A stretch of DNA of 64,000 nt from positions 28,759 to 92,758 of the forward strand of contig SKCR01021100.1 of assembly GCA_019454045.1 (NCBI GenBank). The letters run 5' to 3'. Positions 35,461 through 47,578 of this stretch are shown here, piece by piece. Each line of letters opens with the position of its first letter. Position 1 is the first letter of the stretch. A program made the position numbers and the translations under genes. The stretch is from Zanthoxylum bungeanum. Taxonomy: Eukaryota; Streptophyta; Magnoliopsida; Sapindales; Rutaceae. The notes below the pieces were generated by a model. The model was not told the DNA's origin and did not search any database. It worked only from the letters and a program-made list of their open reading frames with translations.

Positions 35461-36250
35461 CATAATCCTGGGTGAAAATGTTTTTAAGCGGCTTCAATTT
35501 TCAAATTGGGAATAGAATCTCATGATAGTCCTGGGAGCCGAGAAGTTACTTTATTTAATAGAGTGACATCTCGGGTCTGAGCCCGGAGTTGAGAAAATAG
35601 TGGAGCATGAGCTTTGGAAGACTCATGGTGATGATAACTTTAGTGTTCAATCCGTTATGCTTGCTGCAATGACTCCTTAATTTCTTCATCAGAACTAATG
35701 ATTAGATCCTTATAGTATGATATTGAAATTGAAGGATCTTCATAGATCTATTCTTAGATCTTAGAAGTACTAATTGCAATAGTAAACTCTTGGAGAGTTA
35801 ATGGCTATGCTCAATAAGACAGATCCAGAGCTTACAAAAGGGCAAGAAGCGCAAGGTGCATCTTACTTCGACATCCCAGAAGGCCAAGGCTTGGCCGAAG
35901 GCTTCTGGGTGTGAAGAAAAGGGCAAGGCTAAATCGTCACTGTCTTCTTGGAAGACATAGGACATATCCCAAGATGTCTGCCTAAACTCTGGCAAAAGGG
36001 GTCACTGGAAGCGTGACTGCAGTATGGACCAGGCAGACATGAAGGAAGTGAAGACGGACAAGGGTCCGGCTTCAGGTATGTTTGTTATAAACATGTCCAC
36101 TACTGGTTTTAAAATTGGATTTTAGATACTGGATGTGGTATATAAATATATGTACTAATGTGCGAGATCTGCTGATTAGCAGGAGACTGGCTTCAGTTGA
36201 GATCGACCTATGAATCGGAAACATGACGAGAGTCACTATTTTGGTTGTGG
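35461..36250 (+). pseudogene. Copia A gag and protease remnant
   Basis: Matches the gag of copia B at DNA level (ctcatggtgatgataacttt, atgcttgctgcaatgactcc) but is full of stops and has an internal deletion. A knuckle remnant is readable near 35985-36026 (NSGKRGHWKRDC, with the second Cys replaced by Ser). A protease trace follows near 36110-36140 (atactggatgtgg, in place of DSGC/DSGA). It makes no usable protein. Confidence 0.7.
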
Positions 36251-36261
36251 GAACCTAAGTT

Positions 36262-36645
36262 TTGGAACTGTCGTTTGGGCATGTACTTAAATTAGGAAAG
36301 TGTTATAATGTACCTAGTTTGACTAGAAACATTATCTCTATATCTAGTGTAACCCGTTGCGGGTATACCTTTATGTTCCAGAACACCGAGTGTTTTGTTT
36401 ATAAAGATGATATTGAGATATACACATTAGATGTGAATAAAAATATTTATCTTTTGAATATAAATGAATCTCAAACATATAATATGACAAACAAAAGCTC
36501 AAACTTTATAAATCTGTTGAGACTTAAAAGTGGCATTGTTGTCTGGGATACATTAACAAGATTCGTATATCCACACTTTCGAAAAGTGGATACTAGGACG
36601 GATTTGATTCTAATTCAAATGATGTCTATGAATCTAGTTTATTAG
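36262..36645 (+). pseudogene. Copia A GAG-pre-integrase segment
   Basis: The longest open stretch of copia A, 127 codons. It holds LGKCYNVPSLTRNIISIS (protease C-terminus) and VTRCGYTFMFQNTECFVY, leading toward the HHCC region of integrase, which is damaged (VVWDTLTRFVYPHF). This domain is exactly what copia B has deleted. Confidence 0.75.
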
Positions 36646-37330
36646 GCAAAGTGCATGTAACACCTTTTACTAGGTAAAAGTGAAAGTGCCACCGATCTGT
36701 TAGCCCTCGTACATAGTGACGTAAGTGGGCCCATGTCTAGCTAGGCTAGAGGTGGATATGAATACTTCGTAACCTTTATGGATGTGGCATCGCGTTACGG
36801 TTATGTGTATCGGAGAAACATAAGTCAGGAACTTTTGAGTAATTCAAAGAGTTTCGACACGAAGTAAGAAAATAGACCGGTAAAGTATTAACACATTACG
36901 GTTGGACCATAGTGTAAAATACTTAAACATATGAGTTTCAAGATTACTTGAAAGAGTATAGTATTCTTTCATAGTGGACTCCTCCCGGGACACCTCAATT
37001 TGACGGTGTGTCCAAACAGAAAAACCGAACTTTGTTGGACATGTTAAGGTTAATGATGAGTCGCTCTGAGCTACCAATTTCCTTCTGAGGATACACATTA
37101 AACAGTGCAATACTTATTTTGAATAAGGTTCCATGAAAATCTGTTTCATGGAACCTTATTAGACAGTGCAATACTTATTAAACAGTGCAATACTTATTAG
37201 ACAGACTTCATATTAGATATGAACAGGAGAGAAATCGGGTTTCTCATTCCTGAAGATTTGGGAATGCTGGGCATATGTTTGGATGGTGCCAAACTAGAAC
37301 CCAAACCGGATAAATGACTATTTGTAATTG
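36646..37330 (+). pseudogene. Copia A integrase remnant
   Basis: DNA-level match to the integrase of copia B (gcccatgtctagctaggctag, gaggtggatatgaatacttc, ttgttggacatg) with many stops and shifts. A small rearrangement at 37102-37201 inserts a 17 bp inverted repeat and two extra copies of acagtgcaatacttatt. The open frames on the opposite strand here are shadows. Confidence 0.75.
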
Positions 37331-38160
37331 GTTATCCTAAGGAAACTAAAGTATAGTACTTATACAACTCACAAGAGAACAATTCAATTGTTGCTCTCCA
37401 TGCGGTTTTCCTAAGAGGAATTCCTATATGCAGTGGTAAGTGGGAGGAAAGTAAAACTCGATGAAAATCGGAGTAATACTGTTCCTAGCACCGACTCCTT
37501 TACGAAACACCAACAGTTCATCAGGGATAAAACTGTACCAATAATCTTCGAATACACAAGAATCGCGTAGGTCGGAGAGATTCCGAAAACAACTTGGAAG
37601 GTATGGGTTTCTAATCTCACCTCATGTAGATATCAATCTTATTGAGGAATACGAACTGGCTACGTATGAGGAAGTGATACAAGGTATCGACTCATTTTAT
37701 GGCAAAGTGCCATGAAATCCGAAATGGATTCCATGTATACCAACCATGTTTGGACACTAGTTGATGTACCAGAAGGCATTGGTACTAAATGAGTCTTCAA
37801 GGAAGACATACATGGATGGCAACATACTAATGTACACAGCTAGGCTTGTCAAAGACATTGTGTCGACTACGACGAAACTTTTTCACATGTTGCCATGATT
37901 AAATCCATTCGGATAATGCTCGCTAATGCTGCATGTTTCATTTATGAAATATGGCAGCTGAACATCAAAATCGCTTTCCTTAAACGGAAACCTATTGGAG
38001 GATGTTTACAACATCCTGATGGTTTTTTCATGCCGAAACATACAATCAAGGTTTGCAAGTTAAATCAATCCATTTCCATTACATGGGAGAAGTAGGCTTT
38101 ATTCTAGGAATAAAGATCTACTGGGATAGATCTAGAAAGCTGCTGACACTCTCTCAGTAT
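37331..38160 (+). pseudogene. Copia A linker and reverse transcriptase remnant
   Basis: Short readable RT piece at 37895-38095: MIKSIRIMLANAACF and IWQLNIKIAFLKRK, where the catalytic Asp of the MDVK motif is Asn (LNIK). The YVDD region is deleted: the sequence jumps from NQSI to the MKDLGEA-type stretch near 38090. Non-functional. Confidence 0.75.
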
Positions 38161-38787
38161 TCATACGTTTTGATATGTACGTGACCTGATGTCTTATATG
38201 CTTTGAGCATATGTAGACGCTATAAAGCCAATCCAAGTGATGGTCACTGGATTGATCTAAAGAACATCCTTGAGTATCTTGGAAGAGCTAAGGTTGCTTT
38301 CTCGATATATGGGGAAAGGAGAACATGAGGTGACTAGGTTCACCGCTACAAGTTTTCAAACCGACAAAGATGACTTTAAGTCGCAATAAGGGTACATATT
38401 TAATTTGAATAATGGAACAGTGAGCTGGAAATCTTCCAAACAAGGTACTGTTGCTGAATAAATAACAAAAGCGGAATATTACTGCAGCTGAGGCAGCAAA
38501 AGAAGCATTTTGGATCTATATAATCCTAATTAGATTAGGAGTAGTTCTGTTAGCAGCTGAGCTAGGCTACAACATAGGCTAAGGAACCACGGTCTCATCA
38601 ACGATCCAAGTATATACTTCGACTATTTCATCTGATTCGTCAGATCATACATCAGGACGATATAATGATCGAATAAAACGTATCAGATGATAACATTGTA
38701 AATCTGCTGATGAAAGCTGTTTCTCAGTAGAAGTTTGAGCGACCCATACATAGTTCAAGTGTTGGACACTTGAGTGATTGACTATAG
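38161..38787 (+). pseudogene. Copia A RNase H remnant
   Basis: Corresponds to the RT thumb and RNase H of B and E at DNA level (gtgatggtcactggattgat, agctggaaatcttccaaac, gttgctgaataa, aggaaccacggtctcatc), with stops and deletions. It ends at ctataggccaagtgggagat, the PPT at 38788-38801. Confidence 0.75.
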
Positions 38788-38801
38788 GCCAAGTGGGAGA
38801 T

Positions 38802-40788
38802 TGTTGGACAATTATGATCCATAGCATCACTATTTGTACAGAACATGATGTTGTTGTACAAATTAACTATGTTATAAAGGAAATTGTTCTTTTATCTTTT
38901 GTAATTGGATTACTCGGATATATAAATGATAAAAGTCCATATGATTAGTACCAGATTAATAGGATATGAGACAGTATTAATCCACGTAAGGTTTAATAAT
39001 TAAATATCCCTAGTCGTAGTATTATCGAGACTGGACATCGATAATGCGGAATAGGCTAGTATTACACTTGTGCGTGTTATAGAAGCGTAACAGCATAGTT
39101 CTCATATATTTGGGTATTGGATACTCATGCAAGGGTAATAGGAGGTTCTGTTTACCGATGGTACGGAAACAGCTTCGCTCTGGATAGACCCCTCGGAATC
39201 CCATTGGTAGTATGACTATGTGTCTATGGGAATCTGAATTAGGGTAGGTGTATTTGGTCTTAACCTGAGACTTGCATCGCTAATACCTTCGACAATCAGT
39301 ATACTTTGGTTTTGGTCGTCCGGGGCTTTAACAGGTTATGTGTACGCCTTTTCTAGGTATACTGAGAATCGTAATGTATTGGATGTGATGTCAAGATGGA
39401 AGTATCACTTCAGTCATATGGAGATAATGTTCACGCAGGATACGGAACTAGGACTCTTGTATGCTGCAGCTATCGGGATAATATGACAATGTCATGATTA
39501 TCCGATTATAGAGACTAGTTACCAGAGATCCGATATATGCTTCGTACGGGCACACATAATTCCAGCCCTAGGCCTAGCAAGTGACATTTCGATATTGGAT
39601 CATAATACGCAATACTACGTATGCTACGCCTCATAAAGATTACATATTCCTTTACAGAATATTTCTGGAGAATTGGGTAGGCACGGTGTTTTGCTAGAAG
39701 CCAACCATGTCCTGTAAATCGGTAAGAACGTGGTATCGGGTTCGCACGTATTTGGATAGTCCGATGACCGTATTTACTGTCAATATATCCAGGGGTCTCT
39801 TGGGTCGCTTCCCGAAGATTCACTGTTGAGATTTGACTCGGAGAGAAAATTAATCTAGGATTAATTATGAGAGAGAAAATTAATCTGGGATTAATTACAG
39901 AAATAATTAATATGGGAATTAATTATTAAAGAGAAAGAATTAATCTGAGATTAATTGCGTCGAGAATTTATCTGGGATTAAATTCGTTGAGAAGAGAGAA
40001 CGCGATTAGTTTGGAATTAATCGGTAAAATAAATTTAATAGTTAAATTGGATTTTTCTATTAATTAATTTAATTGGGGTAAAATAATATATTAGATATTT
40101 TAATTGAAATTAGATTTCAACGCGGAATTAAAATTGGATTTTAATTCAAGCGAACAAATTAATTTGGAATTAATTCGTGAACGATTTCCATAATAATTTT
40201 GCGAGACATTATTATTTAATTAAATTAGATTTAATTACATTGCGACGGAAAATTCGTTTAATCGGATTAAACGAAACCGAGCCCGAAGTGTGTTGAGTAA
40301 GCCCACTTGAATTTTGAATTTAAAGTGGGTCCCACCAACTTACATCATAAGTCACCTTTTTGATGATATACATGATTGATGGGTTTTGTTGGAACTTGTC
40401 CAACACACTTTGTATTTCTTTTTTGGAAAAGGATATAAAAAACTTAAGTGACTTTGACTTAGGTATTATGTTTTTAGAAACAAAATACAAAGAAAACATC
40501 ATTTTCTCTCCTTCTCCCACCATGCTCGAAACTTCATCTCAATGGAGGAGAAATTGTTTCTTTCATTTTGTTCCAAGCTAGCACTTACAAGGAGTGAATC
40601 AAGGTGATAGGGAAACTCACCCGAGAGTTTGGAACTTTATTTCAAGCTCCGAAGCTTCCAACACATCCAACAAAGAAGGAATTTTTGAAATCTCCTTAAC
40701 CAATCAATGTGAGTATTCCGCAACTCTCTTGATAATTCACACACGAATCACTCTTAGACGATCTTGGCATGTTCTAGGAACACTAACA
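38802..40788 (+). repeat. 3' LTR of copia A
   Basis: 1987 bp, tgttggacaattatgatcc to ctaggaacactaaca, following the PPT. The right TSD atttc is at 40789-40793. Confidence 0.9.
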
Positions 40789-40793
40789 ATTTC

Positions 40794-42100
40794 CTCTCCC
40801 CGACTAGCACTATTCTAACTTCTACCCAATTACATAATACAATAAAGAAACCTCATTAACATTGAGGGGAATTGGTGAGAAGAGAAATACAAAGAGTCAA
40901 GAGATATAATGCTGGACACGCAGGTCCAATTTAATAAATTCTAAATTTATTAAAACAATTTCTAAAATCACCCTTACCCATCTAATATCCATCTGATATA
41001 TAATATTCATACGATACATCTATGTATTCACACAAAGCATGTTATTCAATCAATCTAATCCAATTAATTAATCTTTGAATTAATGATCATCCAATGTTCA
41101 AACAACGATTTGATTTGCGCGAGTCCAACTCGTTTAAGAATAAGTACTCAAAGTGTGTATTCTTGAATTATATCTAACTATAATTTTAAATCCAATTTAA
41201 TTTGTATTCAATACTAATTCTAATTTAATTCCAAATTAAATAATTACACTTATATTTGTGCCTTTTAGACTTAGATTCTAAATCCAATCTTAATGGGTCT
41301 CAAATGCCCAATTAACATCCAATGTCAAATTAATTAAAGTCCAATGGGATTTTAATTAATTCTTAAGGCATAGACTTTGGCAACCAAAGCCCAATTAAGG
41401 ATTCACCCTATTACCATAAAATTAATTTTGGCCCATTAGGCCCAATTAAATAGTTAAAGGCCCAATTATTATACTTGGACTTTATGGAATGCTTTTAGGC
41501 CCAATTTGGATCCAATCCAATTTTCTTAAACCAACTTGGCCCAACCAAGCCCATTAAGCCCAAATACAACAATATTAGCCCAATTAAAAATAAAGGCTTA
41601 TTTTAATTAATACAAAATTCCAAATTTCACATTAATCTTAATTAAAGTGTATTAGCCACAATTAATTAGTTTAATTGATATTTCCAAAACACCAATTTAT
41701 CTAATTAATCATGCTTTAATTTATCAACTCATGTCCAACACAAATTGAAGCAAAATCAATCTATATCATGCTTCTTCACTCACGGCAATATGCATAATTT
41801 CATATCGAATTTTGATTTCAATCTAATTAAATCAACAATCAATATACTCATCATGCTTTAAACACATCCGATGGTCTAAAATCAAAAATCACCATGATAT
41901 ATTCTAGGGTCATACTTTAGGCCATAGCAAGGAAATTGGGGAAAATTTATCCAATCAATTTTTCTCAAATTTTAAGATTCATAAATCTAATTCATCATTA
42001 TCCAAGCTCAACCAAACCATCAATTTGAAGAAATCATGCATAAATCATAAAACCCCAAATTAAAGTATATAAACCCTAAATTCATTTCATGCTTAGAAAA
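40794..42100 (-). other. Leader of copia B, PBS-proximal part
   Basis: Continues 31131 after removal of copia A. It matches the copia A leader (33140-34440) in reverse complement, including the ttgggcc-rich part (here ggcccaattaa). No coding sequence. Confidence 0.75.
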
Positions 42101-42113
42101 GGCTCTGATACCA
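42101..42113 (-). other. Primer binding site of copia B
   Basis: The minus strand reads TGGTATCAGAGCC, complementary to initiator tRNA-Met, one base from the 5' LTR. Confidence 0.9.
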
Positions 42114-42114
42114 T

Positions 42115-44058
42115 TGTAGGGTTCCTAGAACATGCCAATGATCTTCTAACATGAAATTGGTGTGAATACTCAAAGATGTTGTGGAAAAACTTACATTGAT
42201 CGGTTTGCTTGGATGTAGAGATTTTAAAACTTTTGTGTTTGATGAAGAGCTCCAAGCTTCTCCTTGTGTTCCAAACTCCTGGGAATGGTTTCCCTAACAC
42301 CTTGAATGACTCCTTTGAAATGCTAGCTTGAAACATTTTTAAACAAAATTTCAATGGAGGGAGAGGAAGCATTCGTCAATTGGAGAAGGGAGAGAGAGAA
42401 GTGTTTTTGTTTTGTGTATATTTGATTTTGTAAAAATCAATACCATTTACCAAATCCAATTTTAGGTATATGTCTTTCAAAAAATCACAAAGTGTGTTGG
42501 ACTTTAGGTTGAGTAAAAAACAAGCAAGCTTAGATTTACACTCAATCATCAATTACTTCCATCACTAGTCAAACTAGTGATGTAAGTCAAGTAGGTCCCA
42601 CCACTTGTAAATTTTGAATTTAAGTCGAGCAATCCAACACGCAACTTCGCTAGTGCCCGGGTTTGTTTAATTCTGAATTAACGAATTTGCCGTTGCGACA
42701 TAATTAAATATTAAAGTCGCTTACGAATTAATTCTCAATTAAATCATTTGCCTGAATTAAAATCTAATTTTAATTCCGTTTTGAAATCTAATTTCAATAA
42801 TATATCGAATATATTATTTAATTGATTAATTCTAAATTAATCATTTTCTCTCTTCTATTCGAATTTTATCCCAGATAAATTTTTGCCGTAATTAATCATA
42901 GATTAATTTTCTCTCTCTTCTAATTATTCCCAGATTAATTTTGTTTGAGTCAAACGTCATCGGTGAATCTTTGGGAAGCACCCATCAGATTCTTGGATAT
43001 GTTGGCAGTAAATCCGGTCATCGGACTATCCGAACACGTGCGTACTCGGTACCCTGTTCTTACTGATTTACAAGACATGGTTGGCTTCTAGCAAAGCACC
43101 GTGCCTACCCAATTCTCCAGAAATATTCTTTTAAGGAATACACAATCTATAACAGGCGTAGTATACTAAGTATTTTGTATTACGATCCATCATCGGATGT
43201 CACATGATAGGCTTGGGGCTGGAATTGTGTCTGCCCCGTACGAAGCATATATCGGATCACTAGCAACTAGTCTCTTTAATCGGATTGGGGCTGGAATTGT
43301 GTCTGCCCCGTACGAAGCATATATCGGATCACTAGCAACTAGTCTCTTTAATCGGATAATCATGACCTTGTCATATTATCCCGATAGTTGTAACAAAATA
43401 GAGTACAAGTTCTGTATCCCTGCGTGATCATCATCTCCATATGACTGAAGTCACACTTCCATCTTGACATCACACCCAATACACTATGATTGTCAATAAA
43501 CCAAGAAGAGGCGTACACAGAACCTGTTAAAGCCTCAGACGACCAAAACCAAAGCTTATTGATTGTCACAAGTATTAGCGATGCAAGTCTCAGGTTAAGA
43601 CCAAATACACTTACCCTGATTCGGATTCCCATAGACACATAGTCATACTACCAATGGGATTCCGAGGGGTCTATCCACAACGAAGCTGTTTCCGTACCAT
43701 CGGCAAACAGAACATTCTATTACACTTGCATGAGTATCCAATACCCAAATATATTAGAACTATGCCGTTACGCTTCCATAACGCGCACAAGTGTAATACT
43801 AGCGTATTCCGCATTATCGATGTCCAGTCTCGATAATACTACGACTAGGGATATTTAATGATTAAACCTTTAGTGGATTGATACTGCCTCTTATCTTATT
43901 AATCCGGAACTAATCATAAGGATTTTTATCATTTATATATTCAAGTAATCTAATTACAAAATGATAAAATAGAAATTTCCTTTGTCACATAGTTAATTTG
44001 TACAAAAACCACAATGTCTTTTACAAATAGTGATGCTATGGGTCATAATTGTCCAACA
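42115..44058 (-). repeat. 5' LTR of copia B
   Basis: 1944 bp; in + coordinates tgtagggttcctag to cataattgtccaaca. Same family as the LTRs at 31132, 38802, 45103 and 60705. It contains a private 72 bp tandem duplication at 43213-43356. Confidence 0.9.
43213..43356. repeat. Perfect 72 bp tandem duplication in the copia B 5' LTR
   Basis: Two adjacent identical 72 bp units starting ttggggctggaattgtg (43213 and 43285). The 3' LTR of copia B (about 26277-26345) and the other LTRs of the family have one unit, so this arose after insertion. Since 72 is divisible by three, it yields a frame with a repeated 24-residue peptide that is not a gene. Confidence 0.9.
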
Positions 44059-44405
44059 CCGAAATTACTATTCATCCAATTTTTGGATTTTATGTTTGTC
44101 CTATTTCTGGTCCGATATTGGAAAAATGTTAAACATAGAAGTTGTAGGTCTTGATCTCAGATTTCCAAAGATATAAAATTCATAAAAATCTGAGTTTGTA
44201 TGAGAAAGTTATGGCCCAAATACCATAGGCTGTCCGGAGTTATACCTTATACAAACTCATATCGGAATTTCGGAAAATTAGCCGATCATCCTCAGAGTAA
44301 TTTCATGAGTGTATTCATGCTCGAACATAATTTACATTATATTATCTTCATCCAGCATCACCATAGTACTACAATGTAATAGTAACTAAACTACCGGTCG
44401 TTACA
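44059..44405 (-). mobile_element. Part of a solo LTR (Tekay/Del-like, tentative), 5' half
   Basis: The minus strand begins TGTAACGACCGGTAG at 44405, and includes GGGCCATAACTTTCTCATAC and TACAACTTCTATGT, typical of gypsy LTR U3 regions. It is cut by copia B at 44058. Its other half is 25582-26071. Flank ggaat (44406-44410) pairs with gaaat (25577-25581) as TSD. Confidence 0.45.
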
Positions 44406-45102
44406 GGAATCGCCCTGGAGTTTGTATTCTATAAAAATAATGGTAGTATACTAGCTTATAGAGCCTATTCTAGACTCAAATGAGCTTTTCAGAATTTTAT
44501 GTTCTCTAATTTTGATAACATTCAGATTGGATGATTTTATCAAAGCATAGAGAATACATATGTAATGGTATAGCAAGTGGGATCATACATATTTCTTTCT
44601 AGTATTGTATATCCTAACGACATTATCATTATTAATTTAATAATGAGATTTTTGTGAAATACAAGGTTTACCTAAGTCTTCTTTTCTCTATGAAAGCAGT
44701 GGGAGTAGTATTTGTTATATTCGATAAAAAAAATTTATATATGATATAAAACAAGAGACTTGTGAAATACTCTCATTAGTCGTGCATTAGATATGATCTA
44801 ATAAAGGACATAGTAAGACTATCTATGAGACAGTTAGTATAAATGTTTGACAGTTAGTGTGTCTCTTTTATATAGTACTTATCTTTCGTAAAGGATGATT
44901 CCTTTGTCGAAAGAGATATTGATTAAAATGTCTAGTCAATCTTATGCATTATAGGATGATGGCATAATGAATGCTATATTATGTGCGATTAAAGATACCA
45001 ATTTAATCGTAATTGTTACGAGCTATTTTGATACCCTGTAGACCATAAGATCAGTCTTGAAATATGTTCTTTGTTATCGTTGAGATATTAAGAACAAGTT
45101 TT
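44406..45102. other. Unassigned AT-rich sequence
   Basis: Continuation of 24745-25581 once the solo LTR and its inserts are removed. No gene, LTR edge or repeat recognised. Confidence 0.45.
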
Positions 45103-46962
45103 TGTTAGTGTTCCTAGAACATGCCAAGGATCTCTAAGAGTGATTTGTGTGTGAATTTTACCAAAGGAAGTTGCGGAATGCTTACATTCGTTTGGATGAA
45201 TTTGAAAAATTTTCTTTGAAGATGGGAGCTCCAAGCCTTCTATTAGTGTTCCAACACTTGGTTGAGTCTCCCTATCACCTTTCTTTGACTCCTTAATGTG
45301 CTAGCATGCTTGATTTTTGCAACAAAAATCCATGGGAGAAGGAGAGAAGCTCGGCATTTTGAGGGAGAAGAGAGAGCTTAGTTGCTGTGAATAGTAACCT
45401 TATACAACTTCCAAAGTTGACTTGATTTATATAATAAGGTTGAGTGTTGAATTTGGTTTGAGTGTATTATAAGTAAAGCCAAGCTTTCTTTCAACAAATC
45501 AAATCCATGAAATAAGCCTAACCACTTCAATCACATGTCTAACATGTTGATAAAGTGGGTCCCACCACTTTTAAATTCAAAATTTAAGTGGCAAACTCAA
45601 CACGCAACTTCGCTCGGGCCCAGGTTCATTTAATTCCGAATAAATGAATTTGTCGTTGCGACATAATTAAATCCAATTTAATTAAATAATAATGCCTAGC
45701 AAAATTATTACGAAAGTCGCTTACGAATTAAAATAAAATTTTAATTCCGCTTTGAAATCTAATTTCATTTAATATTTCCAATATATTATTTAATTGATTG
45801 ATTCCAAATTAATCGTTCTCTCTCTTCTATCCGAATTTTATCACAGATAAATTCTTGTTGTAATTAATCCCAAATTAATTTTCTCTCTCTCATAATTAAT
45901 CCCAGATTAATTATGTTCGAGTAAAATGTCATCGGTGAATCTTTGGGAGGCGACCCAAGATATCCTTGGATATGTTGGCAGTAAATGTGGTCATCGTACT
46001 ATCCGAACACATGCGTACTCGGTACCACATTCTTACCAATTTACAAGACATGGTTGGCTTCTAGCAAAGCACCGTGCCTACCCAATTCTCCAGAAATATT
46101 ATTTTAAGGAATACAAGATCTTTGACAGGCGTAGTATACACAATATTGCGTATTACGATCCAGTATCGGATGTCACATGCTAGGCCTAAGGCTGGAGTTG
46201 TGTCTGCCCCGTACAAAGCATATATCGGATCACTAGCAACTAGTCTCTTTATGATCGGAAAGTCATGACCTACTCATACTTTCCCAATGGCTATAACACT
46301 ATATAGTACCAGTTCTGTATCCATGCGTGATCATCATCTCCATATGACTGAAGTGATACTTCCATCTTGACATCACACCCAATACTCTACGATTCTCAGT
46401 ATACCCAGAAGAGGCGTACACAGAACCTGTTAAAGCCTCGGACGACCAAAACCAAAGTATACTGATTGTCACAAGTATTAGCGATGCAAGTCTCAGGTTA
46501 AGACCATATACACCTACCCTGATTCAGATTCCCATAGACACATAGTCATACTACCAATGAGATTCTGATGGGTCTATCCAGAGCGAAGCTGTTCCCGTAC
46601 CATCGGCAAATAGAACCTCCTATCATACTTGCATGAGTATCCAATACCAAAATATATGATAACTATGATGTTAAGCTTCCATAATGCACACAAGTGTAAT
46701 ACTAGCCTATTCCGCATTATCGATGTCCAGTCTCGATAATACTACGACTAGGGATATTTAATAATTAAACCTTACATGGATTAATATTGTCTCATATCTT
46801 ATTAATCTGGTACTAATCATATAGACTTTTATCATTTATATATCCAGGTAATCCAATTACAAAATGATAAATGATCAATTTCCTTTGTCACATAGTTAAT
46901 TTTGTACAAGAACACCATGTTCTTTACAAAATAGTGATGCTATGGGTCATAATTATCCAATA
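45103..46962 (-). repeat. 3' LTR of copia F
   Basis: Same family as the LTRs of A, B and E. Frames at 45926-46268 are LTR shadows shared with those copies. Confidence 0.85.
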
Positions 46963-47578
46963 ATCTCCCACTTGGCTTATAGCCAATCACTCAAGTGTCC
47001 AACACTTGAACTATGTACGGGTCGCTCAAACTTCTGCTGAGAAATAGCTTTCGTCAACAGATTTGTAAGGTTATCATCTGATGCGATTTATTTGATCATC
47101 ACATCGCCACGATGTATGATCTCATGAATCAGATGAATTAGTCGAATTACATACTTGGATCGTTAATGAGACCGCGGTTCCTTAGCCTGTGCTGTAGCCC
47201 AGCTCAGCTGCTAACAGAACTACTTCTAATCCAATTAGGATTATATAGATCCAAAATGCTTCTTTTGCTGCTTCAGATGCTGCAATATTCCTCTCTTGTT
47301 GTTTAATCAGCAACAGTATCTTGCTTGGAAGATTTCCAGCTCACTGTTCCATTATTCAAATAAAATATGTACCCTTATTGTGACTTACAGTCGTCATTAT
47401 CGGTTTGGAAACTTGCAGCGGTGAACCCAGTCACCTCAAGTTCTCATTTCCCATATTCTCGGAAAGCATCCTTAGTTCATCCAAGATACTCAAAGATGTT
47501 CTTTACTTCAATCCAGTGACTATCACCTGGATTGGCCTGATTGCGTCTACATATGTTCTGGGAGAGTGTCAGCAGCTT
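45103..47578 (-). mobile_element. Copia F: 3' LTR and truncated pol of a Ty1/copia element
   Basis: LTR at 45103-46962 (about 1860 bp, starting tgttagtgttcctag, ending attatccaata with CA decayed to TA), PPT (46963-46977) and then about 600 bp of decayed RNase H and RT sequence on the minus strand, DNA-similar to B and E (gcgacccgtacatagttcaag, ggaaccgcggtctcat). There is no PBS beside the LTR, so it is the 3' LTR. The fragment has an internal deletion near 47552 and ends abruptly at 47578, where gypsy sequence begins. Confidence 0.8.

Larger units (their letters stand above)
31132..40788 (+). mobile_element. Copia A: full-length but decayed Ty1/copia element nested in copia B
   Basis: LTRs 31132-33119 and 38802-40788, PBS, 2.3 kb leader, decayed gag-pol, PPT. 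The TSD atttc is perfect (31127-31131 and 40789-40793), and the host on both sides rejoins as the leader of copia B. It belongs to the same family as B but inserted in the opposite orientation. LTR divergence is about 5-6 percent in the first 260 bp by eye. The coding region is the most damaged of the copia copies here. Confidence 0.9.
26072..44058 (-). mobile_element. Copia B: Ty1/copia element interrupted by copia A
   Basis: Minus-strand element with 5' LTR 42115-44058, PBS 42101-42113, leader 40794-42100 continuing at 31131-30255, gag 30254-29479, integrase, RT, RNase H (29585-27068), PPT and a 3' LTR truncated to 26072-27053. Copia A (31132-40788) lies inside the leader. Same family as A, E and F: 1.9 kb LTRs starting TGTTGGACAATTATG and an initiator-Met PBS. 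Multiple shifts, stops and one large deletion make it inactive. Confidence 0.85.

Noticed and set aside
43197..43427. Plus-strand frame with a repeated 24-residue peptide (GAGIVSAPYEAYIGSLATSLFNRI-like)
   Set aside because: It is the translation of the 72 bp tandem duplication in the copia B LTR. The same frame exists, unrepeated, in the other LTRs of the family and has no gene context.
44406..45102. Possible decayed copia RT or leader in unassigned AT-rich DNA
   Set aside because: A few words look like RT codons, but no motif could be read in order, so it is left unassigned.
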